A stretch of DNA of 64,000 bases from the NCBI RefSeq assembly GCF_002868735.1, contig NZ_CP025611.1, forward strand, positions 3,304,501 to 3,368,500, in the 5' to 3' direction. A program made the position numbers and the translations under genes. Below, one piece after another: positions 34,770 to 43,269 of this stretch. This DNA comes from Niveispirillum cyanobacteriorum. GTDB taxonomy: Bacteria; Pseudomonadota; Alphaproteobacteria; Azospirillales; Azospirillaceae. How positions within the stretch are numbered: the first letter of the stretch is position 1; each line of letters begins with the position of its first letter. The notes under the pieces are model-generated. The model ran no database searches, was not told the DNA's origin, and was given only the letters and a program-made list of their open reading frames with translations.

Positions 34770-36179
34770 TCAGGCTTGCTGCTTTGCGACCCGGGCGCGG
34801 GCACGCACATAGTCCTTCAATATCTGGATATCGTTGGGAAGGATATCCAGTCGTTCGGGCCGTTCGTACAGGTCAGCCAGATGGCGCGGCAGGGGCGGGC
34901 GCACGCCGGTCGCCTTTTCCACGGCATCGGGGAACTTGGCGGGGTGGGCGGTACCCATGACGATCACGGGGATCGACCTGTCCAGTCCGGCATGGCGGGC
35001 GGCGGCCACACCCACGGCACTGTGCGGATCGACCAGATAGCCAGAGCCGGCATAGGCGTCGCGCATGACATCCAGGGTCTGTTCGGTATCGCAGCGGTAA
35101 CCGGCAAACAGCTCCCGCACGCGCGCCAACTGCCCCTGGCTGACCTCAAACCGGCCCGTTTCGCGGAAACCGGCCATGCACTGGGCCACGGCGGCACCAT
35201 CGCGGTCCATCAGATCGAACAGCAGGCGTTCGAAATTGCTGGAAACCTGGATATCCATCGACGGCGACAGGGTTGGCACCACGCCATCGGCCTTCATCTC
35301 GCCCGAGGCGAAGAAGCGGGCCAGGATATCATTCTCGTTCGTGCCGACGATCAGCTTTGCCACCGGCACGCCCATCTGGCGCGCGGCATAGGCGGCATAG
35401 ACATTGCCGAAATTGCCGGTGGGCACGGCAAAGGCCACTTCACGGTCCGGCGCGCCCATGGCGACGGCAGCTGCCACGTAATAGACGATCTGGGCCATGA
35501 TGCGGGCCCAGTTGATGGAATTGACCGCCGACAGGTTCAACGCATCGCGGAACGGCTGATCGTTGAACATCGCCTTCACGGCGTCCTGGCAATCGTCAAA
35601 CGTGCCTTCCAAGGCGACGTTGTGCACATTGGACGACAGGACCGTCGTCATCTGCCGGCGCTGCACCTCCGAGGTGCGGTTATGCGGGTGCAAGATGACG
35701 ATATCGACACGCTCACGGTCGCGGCAGGCCTCAATGGCCGCCGAGCCCGTATCGCCACTGGTGGCACCAACGATGGTGACGCGGCTGTCCTTCTTGGCCA
35801 GGAGATGGTCGAACAGTTGCCCCAGCAGCTGTAGCGCCACATCCTTGAAGGCCAGCGTGGGGCCGTGGAACAGCTCCATCATCCAGGCATTGCTGTCGAT
35901 CTGGGTCAGCGGCACGACCGCCTTATGCTGAAACGTGCCATAGGCGGCGTTCACCAGCTTTGTGAAGTCCGCCCGGTCGATGGTGCCGCCCAGGAAGGGC
36001 AGCATGACCTCGACCGCCAGTTCCGCATAGGACAAGCCACGGAAACGGCGCAGATCATCCGGGGTCAGCTTCGGCCATGCCGCCGGGACGTAAAGGCCGC
36101 CGTCACGGGCCAGACCCGCCAGCAGGACATCGTCGAACGCCAGGGCGGGCGCCTGGCCGCGCGTGCTGATATAGGACAC
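34770..36179 (-). CDS. thrC: Threonine synthase
   Basis: A 469-residue PLP enzyme converting O-phosphohomoserine to threonine. The PLP lysine motif HGPTLAFKDVALQLLG, the phosphate-binding loop GATSGDTGSAA and the NFGNVYAAY block are typical of the class I (long) ThrC. I chose GTG at 36179 as start: it gives MSYISTRGQAPALAF, the family N-terminus, with GAGGTAAAG just upstream; the TTG at 36203 would add eight residues. It heads a probable operon thrC, M16 peptidase and RimJ-like gene. Confidence 0.94.
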   Translation of the reverse strand: MSYISTRGQAPALAFDDVLLAGLARDGGLYVPAAWPKLTPDDLRRFRGLSYAELAVEVMLPFLGGTIDRADFTKLVNAAYGTFQHKAVVPLTQIDSNAWMMELFHGPTLAFKDVALQLLGQLFDHLLAKKDSRVTIVGATSGDTGSAAIEACRDRERVDIVILHPHNRTSEVQRRQMTTVLSSNVHNVALEGTFDDCQDAVKAMFNDQPFRDALNLSAVNSINWARIMAQIVYYVAAAVAMGAPDREVAFAVPTGNFGNVYAAYAARQMGVPVAKLIVGTNENDILARFFASGEMKADGVVPTLSPSMDIQVSSNFERLLFDLMDRDGAAVAQCMAGFRETGRFEVSQGQLARVRELFAGYRCDTEQTLDVMRDAYAGSGYLVDPHSAVGVAAARHAGLDRSIPVIVMGTAHPAKFPDAVEKATGVRPPLPRHLADLYERPERLDILPNDIQILKDYVRARARVAKQQA

Positions 36180-36474
36180 CTTTACCTCGACCCGATGCGG
36201 CAATCTTCAGGGCGCGTACCCTAGCCAGGGCAGCCACAGGCCGCAAGGGGACGGGGCCGATCGCGTTGTGTCATTGGCTCATGCCTGCCCCGACCGGGCG
36301 GGGCACCACCAAAAGCGGTAGGCGCACTCTATTCATCTTGTCGCAGCCCTGGGCTTAGGTGGTATCGGATCAACGGTTTCCTTCACGACCGCGAACGTTT
36401 ATCTTAAATGCTTGATAGAGTCTGAACCCAACGGTTGCATATTTATTGCGCAGACAAAGAGGAGTGCGGGGGCG
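36180..36474. promoter_or_regulatory. Divergent intergenic region thrC / coiled-coil gene
   Basis: About 295 bases. The half near thrC is GC-rich with an imperfect hairpin (TGCCCCGACCGGGCGGGGCA, 36286-36305). The half from 36340 to 36460 is clearly richer in A/T (for example TTTATCTTAAATGCTTGATAG) and probably holds the promoter of the downstream pair. No gene was recognised. Confidence 0.4.
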
Positions 36475-37038
36475 ATGGGGTGGACGCAGGCCTTGATGAT
36501 GGGGATGGTGATGGGCTTAGGTGCCTATCTCTTTACCTATCTTATGGGCCGCTATGCCGAAAGCTCCCTGCAGTCCGGTCATGACCTGAAGCGGATTGAG
36601 GAAGTCTTGCCGCGCCGGTCCCTGCTGGAGGCGAAGTTCGACCTGCGCCGCAGCGACCGCAAGGCGCGGCTGACCCAGTTGCAATCTGAACTGGCCGAAC
36701 TGCGCCGCCGCCGCTTCCTTCAGGAAAAGGCTCTGGTTGATGCACGGCGGGAGGCGAATGCGCCCGTGCGCATCGTCGGGCCGGAGGGGCAGGCCCTGTT
36801 GAAGTTCCGGGCCTGGATGGTGAACCGGCAGGTGCAACAGGCCCTGACCGACCGCAAACGTCACCCGACCCTGGACATGGAATGGGCCAATCCACAGGTG
36901 ATCGAGATCTGGGCCGATAACCTGTCTGATGCCAAGCGCGACGCGGGGCGCATCTTCCCCATGCCGCTGGGCTTTTCCCTGCTGAACATCACGCTGGAAA
37001 GTGCTGCACCCACGGCGGACGCCGCGGTGGCGGGCTGA
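36475..37038 (+). CDS. Small membrane-anchored coiled-coil protein
   Basis: A 187-residue protein with one N-terminal membrane helix (about residues 5-24, Met/Gly/Leu rich) and a basic heptad-rich segment (about 45-100: RRSLLEAKFDLRRSDRK, LQSELAELRRRRFLQEKAL), then a small globular tail. The start at 36475 is chosen because it gives the membrane helix directly and has AGAGGAG about 10 bases upstream; the frame is open further upstream. No family recognised. It forms a pair with the next gene, which has the same layout. Confidence 0.6.
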   Translation: MGWTQALMMGMVMGLGAYLFTYLMGRYAESSLQSGHDLKRIEEVLPRRSLLEAKFDLRRSDRKARLTQLQSELAELRRRRFLQEKALVDARREANAPVRIVGPEGQALLKFRAWMVNRQVQQALTDRKRHPTLDMEWANPQVIEIWADNLSDAKRDAGRIFPMPLGFSLLNITLESAAPTADAAVAG

Positions 37039-37047
37039 GGACCTGTC

Positions 37048-37581
37048 ATGACCGGTCCCATCATGCTGGTGGTGATGATCGTGGCGGTAGCCTTTGCCAT
37101 GGCGCTGGAACAATCCATGCGCCGTGTCCGCGACACGCGTCGCCGCGTCACTCAACTGGTCAACAAGAAACAGCAGCAGGTGGAACGGTTGCGCGTGGCG
37201 GGCCGTGAAAGCCTGACCTTGGGCCGGGAGGTGCGCAACCAGCAGCGCAACGTCGATCACCTGATTGAGGAAATCAGCCAGGTGGAGGGGGAGTTGCTGC
37301 GTCTCGCCCACCCCGCCAACCGCACCTTCGTTCTGGATGAAAAGCGCGGGCCCGCCGATGCCGGCTGGCATGTCACGGTGGAGGCGCCGACCGTTTCCGT
37401 CGGCCGCCACGGCCCGCCCTGGGATGGGCAGCGCCGGTTCCGCGTCTGGGCGCCCGACGAACACGCCGCCCGCGCCAAGGTGGAAAAGCGGTATGGGGCC
37501 GAACAGGGCTATTCCATCATTGCCGTGTTCCCCGCCCCGCCGCCGGTCGCCAACCGGAATGGCGACCCGGCAATGGTATAG
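37048..37581 (+). CDS. Small membrane-anchored coiled-coil protein, second of pair
   Basis: A 177-residue protein with an N-terminal membrane helix (MTGPIMLVVMIVAVAFAMAL), a coiled coil (about 25-85, including RVTQLVNKKQQQVERLRVAG and RNVDHLIEEISQVEGELLRL) and a C-terminal globular domain with several Trp and Arg (RRFRVWAPDEHAARAKVEKR). It begins 9 bases after its neighbour ends. Similar topology in both suggests they assemble together in the inner membrane. No known family recognised; the function is unknown. Confidence 0.6.
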   Translation: MTGPIMLVVMIVAVAFAMALEQSMRRVRDTRRRVTQLVNKKQQQVERLRVAGRESLTLGREVRNQQRNVDHLIEEISQVEGELLRLAHPANRTFVLDEKRGPADAGWHVTVEAPTVSVGRHGPPWDGQRRFRVWAPDEHAARAKVEKRYGAEQGYSIIAVFPAPPPVANRNGDPAMV

Positions 37582-38211
37582 TTAGGTTGCCGCCTTCGCC
37601 TCCAGCACCGCTTGGCGCAGCAGGGCCAGCCGGTCATTGCCGAACACCATCTCGGTACCGTTGACGACAAAGCTGGGCACCCCGAAACAGCCGGCAGCCA
37701 CGGCCGCCTCGACATAGCCATCCTGGATGCGGGCCGTCTCTGGATCGTCCAGCGTGGGCTGGAACAGGTGCGGTTCGATGCCCGCGGTGTCGTTGGCAAT
37801 CTTGATGCACAGTGCGTCATCAGCCGGGCTGACCCCATCCACAAAGATGGCCTTCATCAGAGCGCGGGCAAAGACCTGCCCCGCGTCGAAGCGGCGGGCA
37901 GCCACGCAAGCCAGCGCCAGACGCGGCGGGTTGGGCATCACTACGTCCTTGTAGTCACGCAGCGGTACGCCATAGAGCTTGGCAAAGCGCGCCAGATCGG
38001 TGCGGCGGTATTCGGGCCGGAACTGTCCCGAATGCGGCACCGCCTGTTCTACATCATATCCGGCGGCCTTGATGATGGCGCGGGCCGACACGGGGTACCA
38101 GTCCACCCGGCAGCCCGTTTCGATCTGCAGCTTCATCATCTGCGTTCCGGCCAGATAGGCATAGGGGCTGGCGGGCGAGAAATAGAAATCGACGGTGACG
38201 GGACCGGGCAT
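37582..38211 (-). CDS. 2-hydroxychromene-2-carboxylate isomerase-like (DsbA-fold)
   Basis: A 209-residue protein of the HCCA isomerase / kappa-class GST family (thioredoxin fold). Landmarks: VDFYFSPASPYAYLAGTQM at the front with the catalytic Ser region, NPPRLALACVAARRFD, and the C-terminal FGVPSFVVNGTEMVFGNDRL. These enzymes are glutathione-dependent isomerases or relatives in aromatic degradation; the physiological substrate here is unknown. The start is uncertain: ATG at 38211 has GAAGG 5 bases upstream, and ATG at 38223 is also possible. It ends directly at the stop of the convergent coiled-coil gene. Confidence 0.85.
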   Translation of the reverse strand: MPGPVTVDFYFSPASPYAYLAGTQMMKLQIETGCRVDWYPVSARAIIKAAGYDVEQAVPHSGQFRPEYRRTDLARFAKLYGVPLRDYKDVVMPNPPRLALACVAARRFDAGQVFARALMKAIFVDGVSPADDALCIKIANDTAGIEPHLFQPTLDDPETARIQDGYVEAAVAAGCFGVPSFVVNGTEMVFGNDRLALLRQAVLEAKAAT

Positions 38212-38400
38212 GGCGGCCTTCATTCCTGGGCTGGCTGGACGGGTGCGTGGCGGAAAGCCTTGCCAGCCTCGAGCCGCCCTTGCAAGGGGGATGCGAGCCG
38301 CCATCACAGCTTTGACCGGAAAAGGGGAATTGCCGGGTTGAAAATCCCGTATTGCCAGGGCCGGCCCCTTTGGGGCATTGTGCGCCCCCGCGCATGGTGG

Positions 38401-38476
38401 GGGCCTGTAGCTCAATGGTTAGAGCCGGCCGCTCATAACGGTCTGGTTGGGGGTTCAAGTCCCTCCGGGCCCACCA
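38401..38476 (+). tRNA. tRNA-Ile2 (anticodon CAU, lysidine type)
   Basis: A complete 76-base cloverleaf with encoded CCA. The acceptor stem GGGCCTG pairs with CGGGCCC (one G-U). The D stem is GCTC/GAGC, the anticodon stem GGCCG/CGGTC with loop CTCATAA (one mismatch-tolerant pair), and the T arm GGGGG-TTCAAGT-CCCTC. The anticodon CAT together with the CTCATAAC context and the elongator-like acceptor indicates tRNA-Ile decoding AUA after lysidine modification by TilS, rather than tRNA-Met. Confidence 0.92.
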
Positions 38477-38481
38477 GATTG

Positions 38482-38516
38482 AAAGGCCGCCGGCATTTTG
38501 ATGCCGGCGGCCTTTT
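38482..38516 (+). terminator. Intrinsic terminator after tRNA-Ile2
   Basis: A perfect 15-bp stem (AAAGGCCGCCGGCAT / ATGCCGGCGGCCTTT) with a 4-base TTTG loop and a short T tract, 5 bases after the CCA end. Confidence 0.93.
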
Positions 38517-38917
38517 GCTTTCTGCCGTGCTTTCGCACCTCTGATATGGTTCTGCATGCATTTTTGTATACAGGTGCGGAGTGGTTATACCCGCATCGCG
38601 AGCAGTTGCATGCTGCGGGGTTCTCAGCGCTTTTGGCTGATACATTGAGGGCAGTGCCTTCTCAGCCTGCGATCCGCGCACCGCGCCCCCACGTCCATAC
38701 CGATTTTCCAACGCTTGTTACAAAAAAATTGCCCGAACAGACGATTTGGTCTTGCCGTCATGCATACACAGAACGTATAGAATTTATACACAACAAGCGA
38801 TGGCGCCGGATGGATCAGGGGTTTCGCGGATAATTTCTCTTCCGCCCCCGATGTTTCGAGACCGGGTGCCGCACAGGACAGGGCCGGCCTTAACGGCCCT
38901 TCAAGGGGAGGTTCGAG
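38517..38917. promoter_or_regulatory. A/T-rich regulatory region upstream of TonB receptor
   Basis: About 400 bases without a convincing gene. The part from 38530 to 38800 is much richer in A/T than its surroundings. It contains GTATA...TATAC at 38566-38590 and a compact palindrome GTATA-GAATT-TATAC at 38775-38789, plausible operator or promoter elements. A hairpin AGGGCCG / CGGCCCT (38880-38900) lies just before the receptor ribosome-binding site (AAGGGGAGG). A frame of 111 codons at 38498-38833 begins inside the tRNA terminator and is judged spurious. Confidence 0.45.
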
Positions 38918-41212
38918 ATGTCTATGCGTGCGCAATTATCGTGGCGTCCGTCCTTGCTGGCCGTGGGTCTGGCGCTTCTTTCGGGTGCGCTGCCGGTAGG
39001 CGCGCAGGAGAAGAAGGCGGATGCCGGGCCCATGCTGGATGAGATCGTGGTGGTCAGCCAGAAGCGGGCGGGTGCCGTGGATGTGCAGGCCGTGTCGGTC
39101 GCCATAACGGCCTTCGACGCCAACGCCATCGAGAAGAGCTTCGCTACCGATCTGGTGGATGTGGGCCGCATGGCGCCGAACATCCAGCTCAACCAGTCGG
39201 GCACCTTTGGTGGCTTCTCCAACTTCTTCATCCGCGGTATCGGGTCGTCGAACACGATCCGCACCGTGGACCCGGCTGTCGGCACCTTTGTCGATGGCAT
39301 CTATATCGGCTTCGGCCCCGCCTCCATGCAGGACACGTTCGACATCGCCTCGGTCGAGGTGCTGCGCGGGCCGCAGGGCACGCTGTTCGGCAAGAATGTG
39401 ACAGGCGGCGCAGTATCGGTACTGTCCACCCGCCCGACCGGGGAACTGGGTGCCGATATCAAAGTCACCTATGGCAATTATGACCGCATGGACGTGTCGG
39501 CGGCGGTGCAGTTCCCCATCATCGAGGGTGAGTTGGCCGGCAAGATCGCGGCCATGTCGAAAAGCCGCGATGGCTATTTCAAGAACCTGACGACGGGCCG
39601 GACCAAGCCCGATGTCGACACCTCCATCCTCCGCCCGACTTTCCGCTGGACGCCCAATGAGGTGCTGACCGTCGATCTGATCGGCGAATATTACCGTGAC
39701 AAGGGCGGGTCATCGGCGTCGCAGAACCGGGACAGCCGGGTCAATCCGCGCATGCTGTTGGTCAATGGCCAGCTGGTGGCCTCGCCCGCGACCGTGCAGC
39801 GCGTGTTCGGTTATACCCCGCCCACGGACAAGTATGACATCAACCATAATGACCAGGGCTATGTCGATACGAGTGCGGGCCATGGCATCATCGATGCCAG
39901 CCTGGATCTGGGCCATGGCATCGTCTCGCTGGTCACCGGCTATCGCGAGGTGAAGTTCAACTCCTCCACCGATTTTGACGGCTCACCCTATGTGGTGTTC
40001 GAATTCCCGGACAACCGGGAGCGTCAGCACCAATATTCGGGCGAGCTGCGTTATGCGTCGAACTTCTCCGATACGGTCGAGTTCACGGCGGGCCTCTATT
40101 ACTTCACCCAGGAAATGTACATTGCCGAACGCCGCGCGGCCTATGCCAGCGGCCCGGCGACAGCCCCTGTCATTTCCCGTACCGTCGGCATCGCCAAGAC
40201 GGATGACAGTTCCTACGCTGTCTTCGGTCAAGGATCGGTGAAGTTCACCGATCAACTGTCACTGATCCTGGGTGGCCGCTATACGGTGGAAAAGAAGGAG
40301 ATCGAACTCTGCCCCTTCAACGCCGCCCTCTATACCAGCCTGAATTTTGAAGCCTGTCCTGTCACGCGCCTGAACGGCGACGACAAGTGGAACAGCTTCT
40401 CGCCCAAGATCGGCCTGGATTATAAGGTCGATGATGATGTGCTGCTCTATGCGTCCTGGACCAAGGGCTTCCGCTCCGGCTCCTTCAATGCCCGCGCGAC
40501 CAATGCTGCCGTGCTGGGGCCGGTGGATCAGGAGACGGTGTCCTCCTATGAGGCGGGCATGAAGAGTGAGCTGATGGGGCGGCGTCTGCGCCTGAATACA
40601 GCGGCCTTCCTGTCGGATTACACCAATATCCAGCGCACCGTGTCCGATACCGTCATCGTCAATGGTCTGCCGACAGTGACACAGGTGCCGCGCAATGCGG
40701 CCTCTGCCACCATCTGGGGCCTGGAACTGGAAGGGTCGTTCCTGGTCACCGATGCCCTGACGCTGGATGCCTCGCTGGGCTACACCAATGCCGGTTATGA
40801 CAGCTTCGCGAATATCGATACGAACCGGAACGGCGTGTATGAGCCGGCCATCGACGGGCCCATCGCCAAGGATCTGAAGTTCGAGCGCGTGCCGAAATGG
40901 CAATATGCCGTGTCGGCCAGCTATGAAGTGCCGGTGTCGGACACGTCCTCGCTGCGCTTCCGCACCTCCTATACCTGGGTGGATGATCAGTTCATCGATA
41001 CGCTGAACAGCCCGTCCCTGGCGCTGGGTTCCTATGGCCTGTGGGATGCCTCGGTCAGCTATTCCCTGAATGACAGCTACACCGTCTCCCTGTTCGGGCG
41101 TAACCTGAACGATGCTGAATATTATGATTTCGGCTTTGACGGCGGCACACACCGCGCCGTCTGGGGTGGCACGCCGCGTACCTATGGCGTGGAATTGTCG
41201 GCGAAGTTCTGA
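38918..41212 (+). CDS. TonB-dependent outer-membrane receptor
   Basis: A 764-residue receptor that takes up a scarce or bulky compound using TonB energy. A signal peptide (SLLAVGLALLSGALPVGAQ) is followed by the TonB box LDEIVVVSQKR (about 41-51), the plug domain with FFIRGIGSSNTIRTVDP and VEVLRGPQGTLFGKNVTGG (about 147-165), and a 22-strand barrel ending in aromatic Phe (VELSAKF). The plug lacks the siderophore-type signature. It resembles the sphingomonad/caulobacter class often linked to uptake of plant aromatics or terpenoids. The ligand is unknown; the operon genes behind it suggest import and conversion. Confidence 0.93.
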   Translation: MSMRAQLSWRPSLLAVGLALLSGALPVGAQEKKADAGPMLDEIVVVSQKRAGAVDVQAVSVAITAFDANAIEKSFATDLVDVGRMAPNIQLNQSGTFGGFSNFFIRGIGSSNTIRTVDPAVGTFVDGIYIGFGPASMQDTFDIASVEVLRGPQGTLFGKNVTGGAVSVLSTRPTGELGADIKVTYGNYDRMDVSAAVQFPIIEGELAGKIAAMSKSRDGYFKNLTTGRTKPDVDTSILRPTFRWTPNEVLTVDLIGEYYRDKGGSSASQNRDSRVNPRMLLVNGQLVASPATVQRVFGYTPPTDKYDINHNDQGYVDTSAGHGIIDASLDLGHGIVSLVTGYREVKFNSSTDFDGSPYVVFEFPDNRERQHQYSGELRYASNFSDTVEFTAGLYYFTQEMYIAERRAAYASGPATAPVISRTVGIAKTDDSSYAVFGQGSVKFTDQLSLILGGRYTVEKKEIELCPFNAALYTSLNFEACPVTRLNGDDKWNSFSPKIGLDYKVDDDVLLYASWTKGFRSGSFNARATNAAVLGPVDQETVSSYEAGMKSELMGRRLRLNTAAFLSDYTNIQRTVSDTVIVNGLPTVTQVPRNAASATIWGLELEGSFLVTDALTLDASLGYTNAGYDSFANIDTNRNGVYEPAIDGPIAKDLKFERVPKWQYAVSASYEVPVSDTSSLRFRTSYTWVDDQFIDTLNSPSLALGSYGLWDASVSYSLNDSYTVSLFGRNLNDAEYYDFGFDGGTHRAVWGGTPRTYGVELSAKF

Positions 41213-41221
41213 GGCAACGTC

Positions 41222-41313
41222 CCGTAGGTCAGGTCGAGGCGTCAACCGAGCCCTGACAGATCAGGCATGAGGCTTGTCGCGTCAGGGCTCGCTCCGCTCG
41301 ACCTGACCTACGG
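41222..41313. repeat. Composite palindromic element in the TonB operon
   Basis: Outer arms are a perfect 17-bp inverted repeat (CCGTAGGTCAGGTCGAG at 41222-41238, its complement at 41297-41313). Inside, a second 10-bp repeat GAGCCCTGAC / GTCAGGGCTC (41248-41257, 41281-41290) forms a further stem. The element lies in the 117-base gap between the receptor and the NTF2-like gene. It has no T tract. It looks like a REP-type repeat that could change mRNA stability or expression ratio in the operon. Confidence 0.7.
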
Positions 41314-41329
41314 CCAAGAGGGAAAACCC

Positions 41330-41899
41330 ATGGCAACGACCCTGACCCTGGAACAGCGTATCGCACGGCTGGAGGCGCGGGCCGAGATCAATGATCTGGT
41401 GGCCCGGTATGGTCTGACGGTCGATGACCGTGACCTGGAAGGCTTGGCCGACCTGTTCACCGAGGATGGGGCCTTCCGGTCCAAGGACGGGGTTCTGGAT
41501 GCGCGCGGCCGGGCGGCGGTGATTGAGCAATATCGCGGGCGGTTCGCGGCGCTCGGTCCCTGCAACCACTTCACCCATGACAAGATCATCGCCTTTGACG
41601 ATGCCGACCCGGACCGGGCCACGGGTATCGTCACCTCCCATGCCGAGGTTTGGCGCAATGGTCAGGCCATGCTGACGGCCCTGCGCTATCAGGATGAGTA
41701 TCGGCGCGGGGGTGATGGCAAATGGCGCTTCGCCGACCGGCTTCTGACCTTCTTCTATTATCTGCCCGTGACGGAATATGCCGAGGCGCTGGGCGATCCG
41801 CTGCGCCAGCGTGCTTATGGCGACCGTCGCCCGGCCGATTTCCCGGAGGCGCTGCCGACTTGGCGGTTGTACCACCAGCAGGGGGGGAATGCCGACTGA
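41330..41899 (+). CDS. NTF2-like / SnoaL-type protein
   Basis: A 189-residue protein of the nuclear-transport-factor-2 (SnoaL-like) fold. Residues 10-60 (IARLEARAEINDLVARYG, DDRDLEGLADLFTEDGAF) and the later FTHDKIIAFDD and TSHAEVWRNGQAMLTALRY are typical of the family. Members are small cone-shaped proteins that act as isomerases, dehydratases or hydroxylase partners on small molecules. The stop overlaps the MFS start (TGATGA). The gene is likely to act on the compound brought in by the receptor and transporter. Confidence 0.82.
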   Translation: MATTLTLEQRIARLEARAEINDLVARYGLTVDDRDLEGLADLFTEDGAFRSKDGVLDARGRAAVIEQYRGRFAALGPCNHFTHDKIIAFDDADPDRATGIVTSHAEVWRNGQAMLTALRYQDEYRRGGDGKWRFADRLLTFFYYLPVTEYAEALGDPLRQRAYGDRRPADFPEALPTWRLYHQQGGNAD

Positions 41900-43269
41900 T
41901 GACCCATAGCCTGATGTCCGGCACCGATGCGCCCGAAACCAAGGCCGCAGCCCGGCCCGTGACGCGTGACGGGCTTTACGCCTGGTATGTCACGATCCTG
42001 CTGACGGTCGCCTATGCGGTTGCCTTCGTGGACCGGCAGATTCTGAATTTGCTGGTGGAGCCGATCAAGGGGCAGTTCACCCTGTCGGACACGCAGATCA
42101 GCCTGTTGCAGGGCCTGTCCTTCACATTGGCCTATGTGCTGATGGGGCCATTGTTCGGGCGTTGGACGGATATCGGCAATCGCCGCACCATCATCTGGAC
42201 CGGGGTCACCATCTGGTCGGTGTTCACCATCTTCTGTGGCCTGTCCCAGACCTATTGGCAGCTGTTCGGGGCGCGCATGGGCGTGGGCGGGGCGGAGGCT
42301 TGCCTGATGCCGGCGGCATGGTCGCTGCTGTCCGATTATTTCAGCAAGGATAAGCTGCCGCGCGCCATGAGCATCTTTCTCATGGGGCCGTATCTGGGCG
42401 GCGGGCTGGCGCTGATCTTCGGTGGGCTGGTCATTCAGCAACTGGGCCATGTCGGGCCGGTGGATGCGGGTCCCTTCGGCCTTCTGGCGCCGTGGCATCT
42501 GGCCTTCATTGTGGTGGGTCTGCCAGGGCTGCTACTGGCGGCACTGATGCTGACGGTACGGGAACCGCCACGGGCCAAGGCCGCGGGCCGGGTGGAGCAG
42601 GAACGTTTTACCCTGTCCCAGATCTGGCGCTTTCTGGCCGACCGTCGGGCCTTTTATGGTGCCTTCTATGGTGGCATGTCGCTGCATGTCATCGCGCTTT
42701 ATGCTTTCCCCGCCTGGATTCCCAGCTTCCTGATCCGCCATTATGGGGTGTCCATGGCCTCGGTCGGTCTGGAATATGGGGCCTCGGTGCTGATCGCCGG
42801 CTCCCTGGGCGTGTGGTGTGGGCCTTATGTGGCGAAGTTCCTGGCCGGGCGCGGCTATGTCGATGCGGCGTTCCGCACACCTGCCCTGACCACGCTGGGC
42901 GTGGTGCCGTTTGCTGTGCTGCTGCCCTTCTGCCCGACCTATGAGTTGGCGCTGGCGGCGGCGGTGGGGGTGACGTTCTTCTACACGCTGCCCATGGCAA
43001 TGGCGGCGTCCTCCATCCAGATGGTGACGCCCAACCGCATGCGCGGGGTTGTTTCCTCCCTCTATGTCTTCACGGTTTCCATCGTGGGCCTCGGTCTGGC
43101 CCCCACCTTCATCGCGCTGATTACCGACCGGTTGTTCGGTGATCCGGGCATGGTGGGCTGGTCGCTGGCCCTGGTCTGTTCGGTTTCCAGCATTGGTGCG
43201 TCGATCCTGATGCTGCGCGGCCTGGGTGCCTTCCGGGCGGCCCTTGCCGAAGGGGAGAAGTCGAAGTGA
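41899..43269 (+). CDS. MFS transporter, spinster-like group
   Basis: A 456-residue integral membrane protein with about 12 hydrophobic segments. The first loop holds the MFS motif A (GPLFGRWTDIGNRRTII, about 79-95), and the start LLTVAYAVAFVDRQILNLL is typical of the spinster-like MFS proteins that accompany TonB receptors in sphingomonads and relatives. It should carry the compound from periplasm to cytoplasm. It overlaps its neighbours on both sides (TGATGA before, GTGA after), so all genes from 41330 to 44165 form one translationally linked unit. Confidence 0.92.
   Translation: MTHSLMSGTDAPETKAAARPVTRDGLYAWYVTILLTVAYAVAFVDRQILNLLVEPIKGQFTLSDTQISLLQGLSFTLAYVLMGPLFGRWTDIGNRRTIIWTGVTIWSVFTIFCGLSQTYWQLFGARMGVGGAEACLMPAAWSLLSDYFSKDKLPRAMSIFLMGPYLGGGLALIFGGLVIQQLGHVGPVDAGPFGLLAPWHLAFIVVGLPGLLLAALMLTVREPPRAKAAGRVEQERFTLSQIWRFLADRRAFYGAFYGGMSLHVIALYAFPAWIPSFLIRHYGVSMASVGLEYGASVLIAGSLGVWCGPYVAKFLAGRGYVDAAFRTPALTTLGVVPFAVLLPFCPTYELALAAAVGVTFFYTLPMAMAASSIQMVTPNRMRGVVSSLYVFTVSIVGLGLAPTFIALITDRLFGDPGMVGWSLALVCSVSSIGASILMLRGLGAFRAALAEGEKSK

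Noticed and set aside
38401-38476. tRNA-Met reading of the CAU anticodon
   Set aside because: The anticodon loop context and stem fit tRNA-Ile2 with lysidine better than initiator or elongator Met tRNA.
38498-38833. 111-codon frame after the tRNA gene
   Set aside because: Begins inside the tRNA terminator and runs through the A/T-rich promoter region; no motif and atypical composition.
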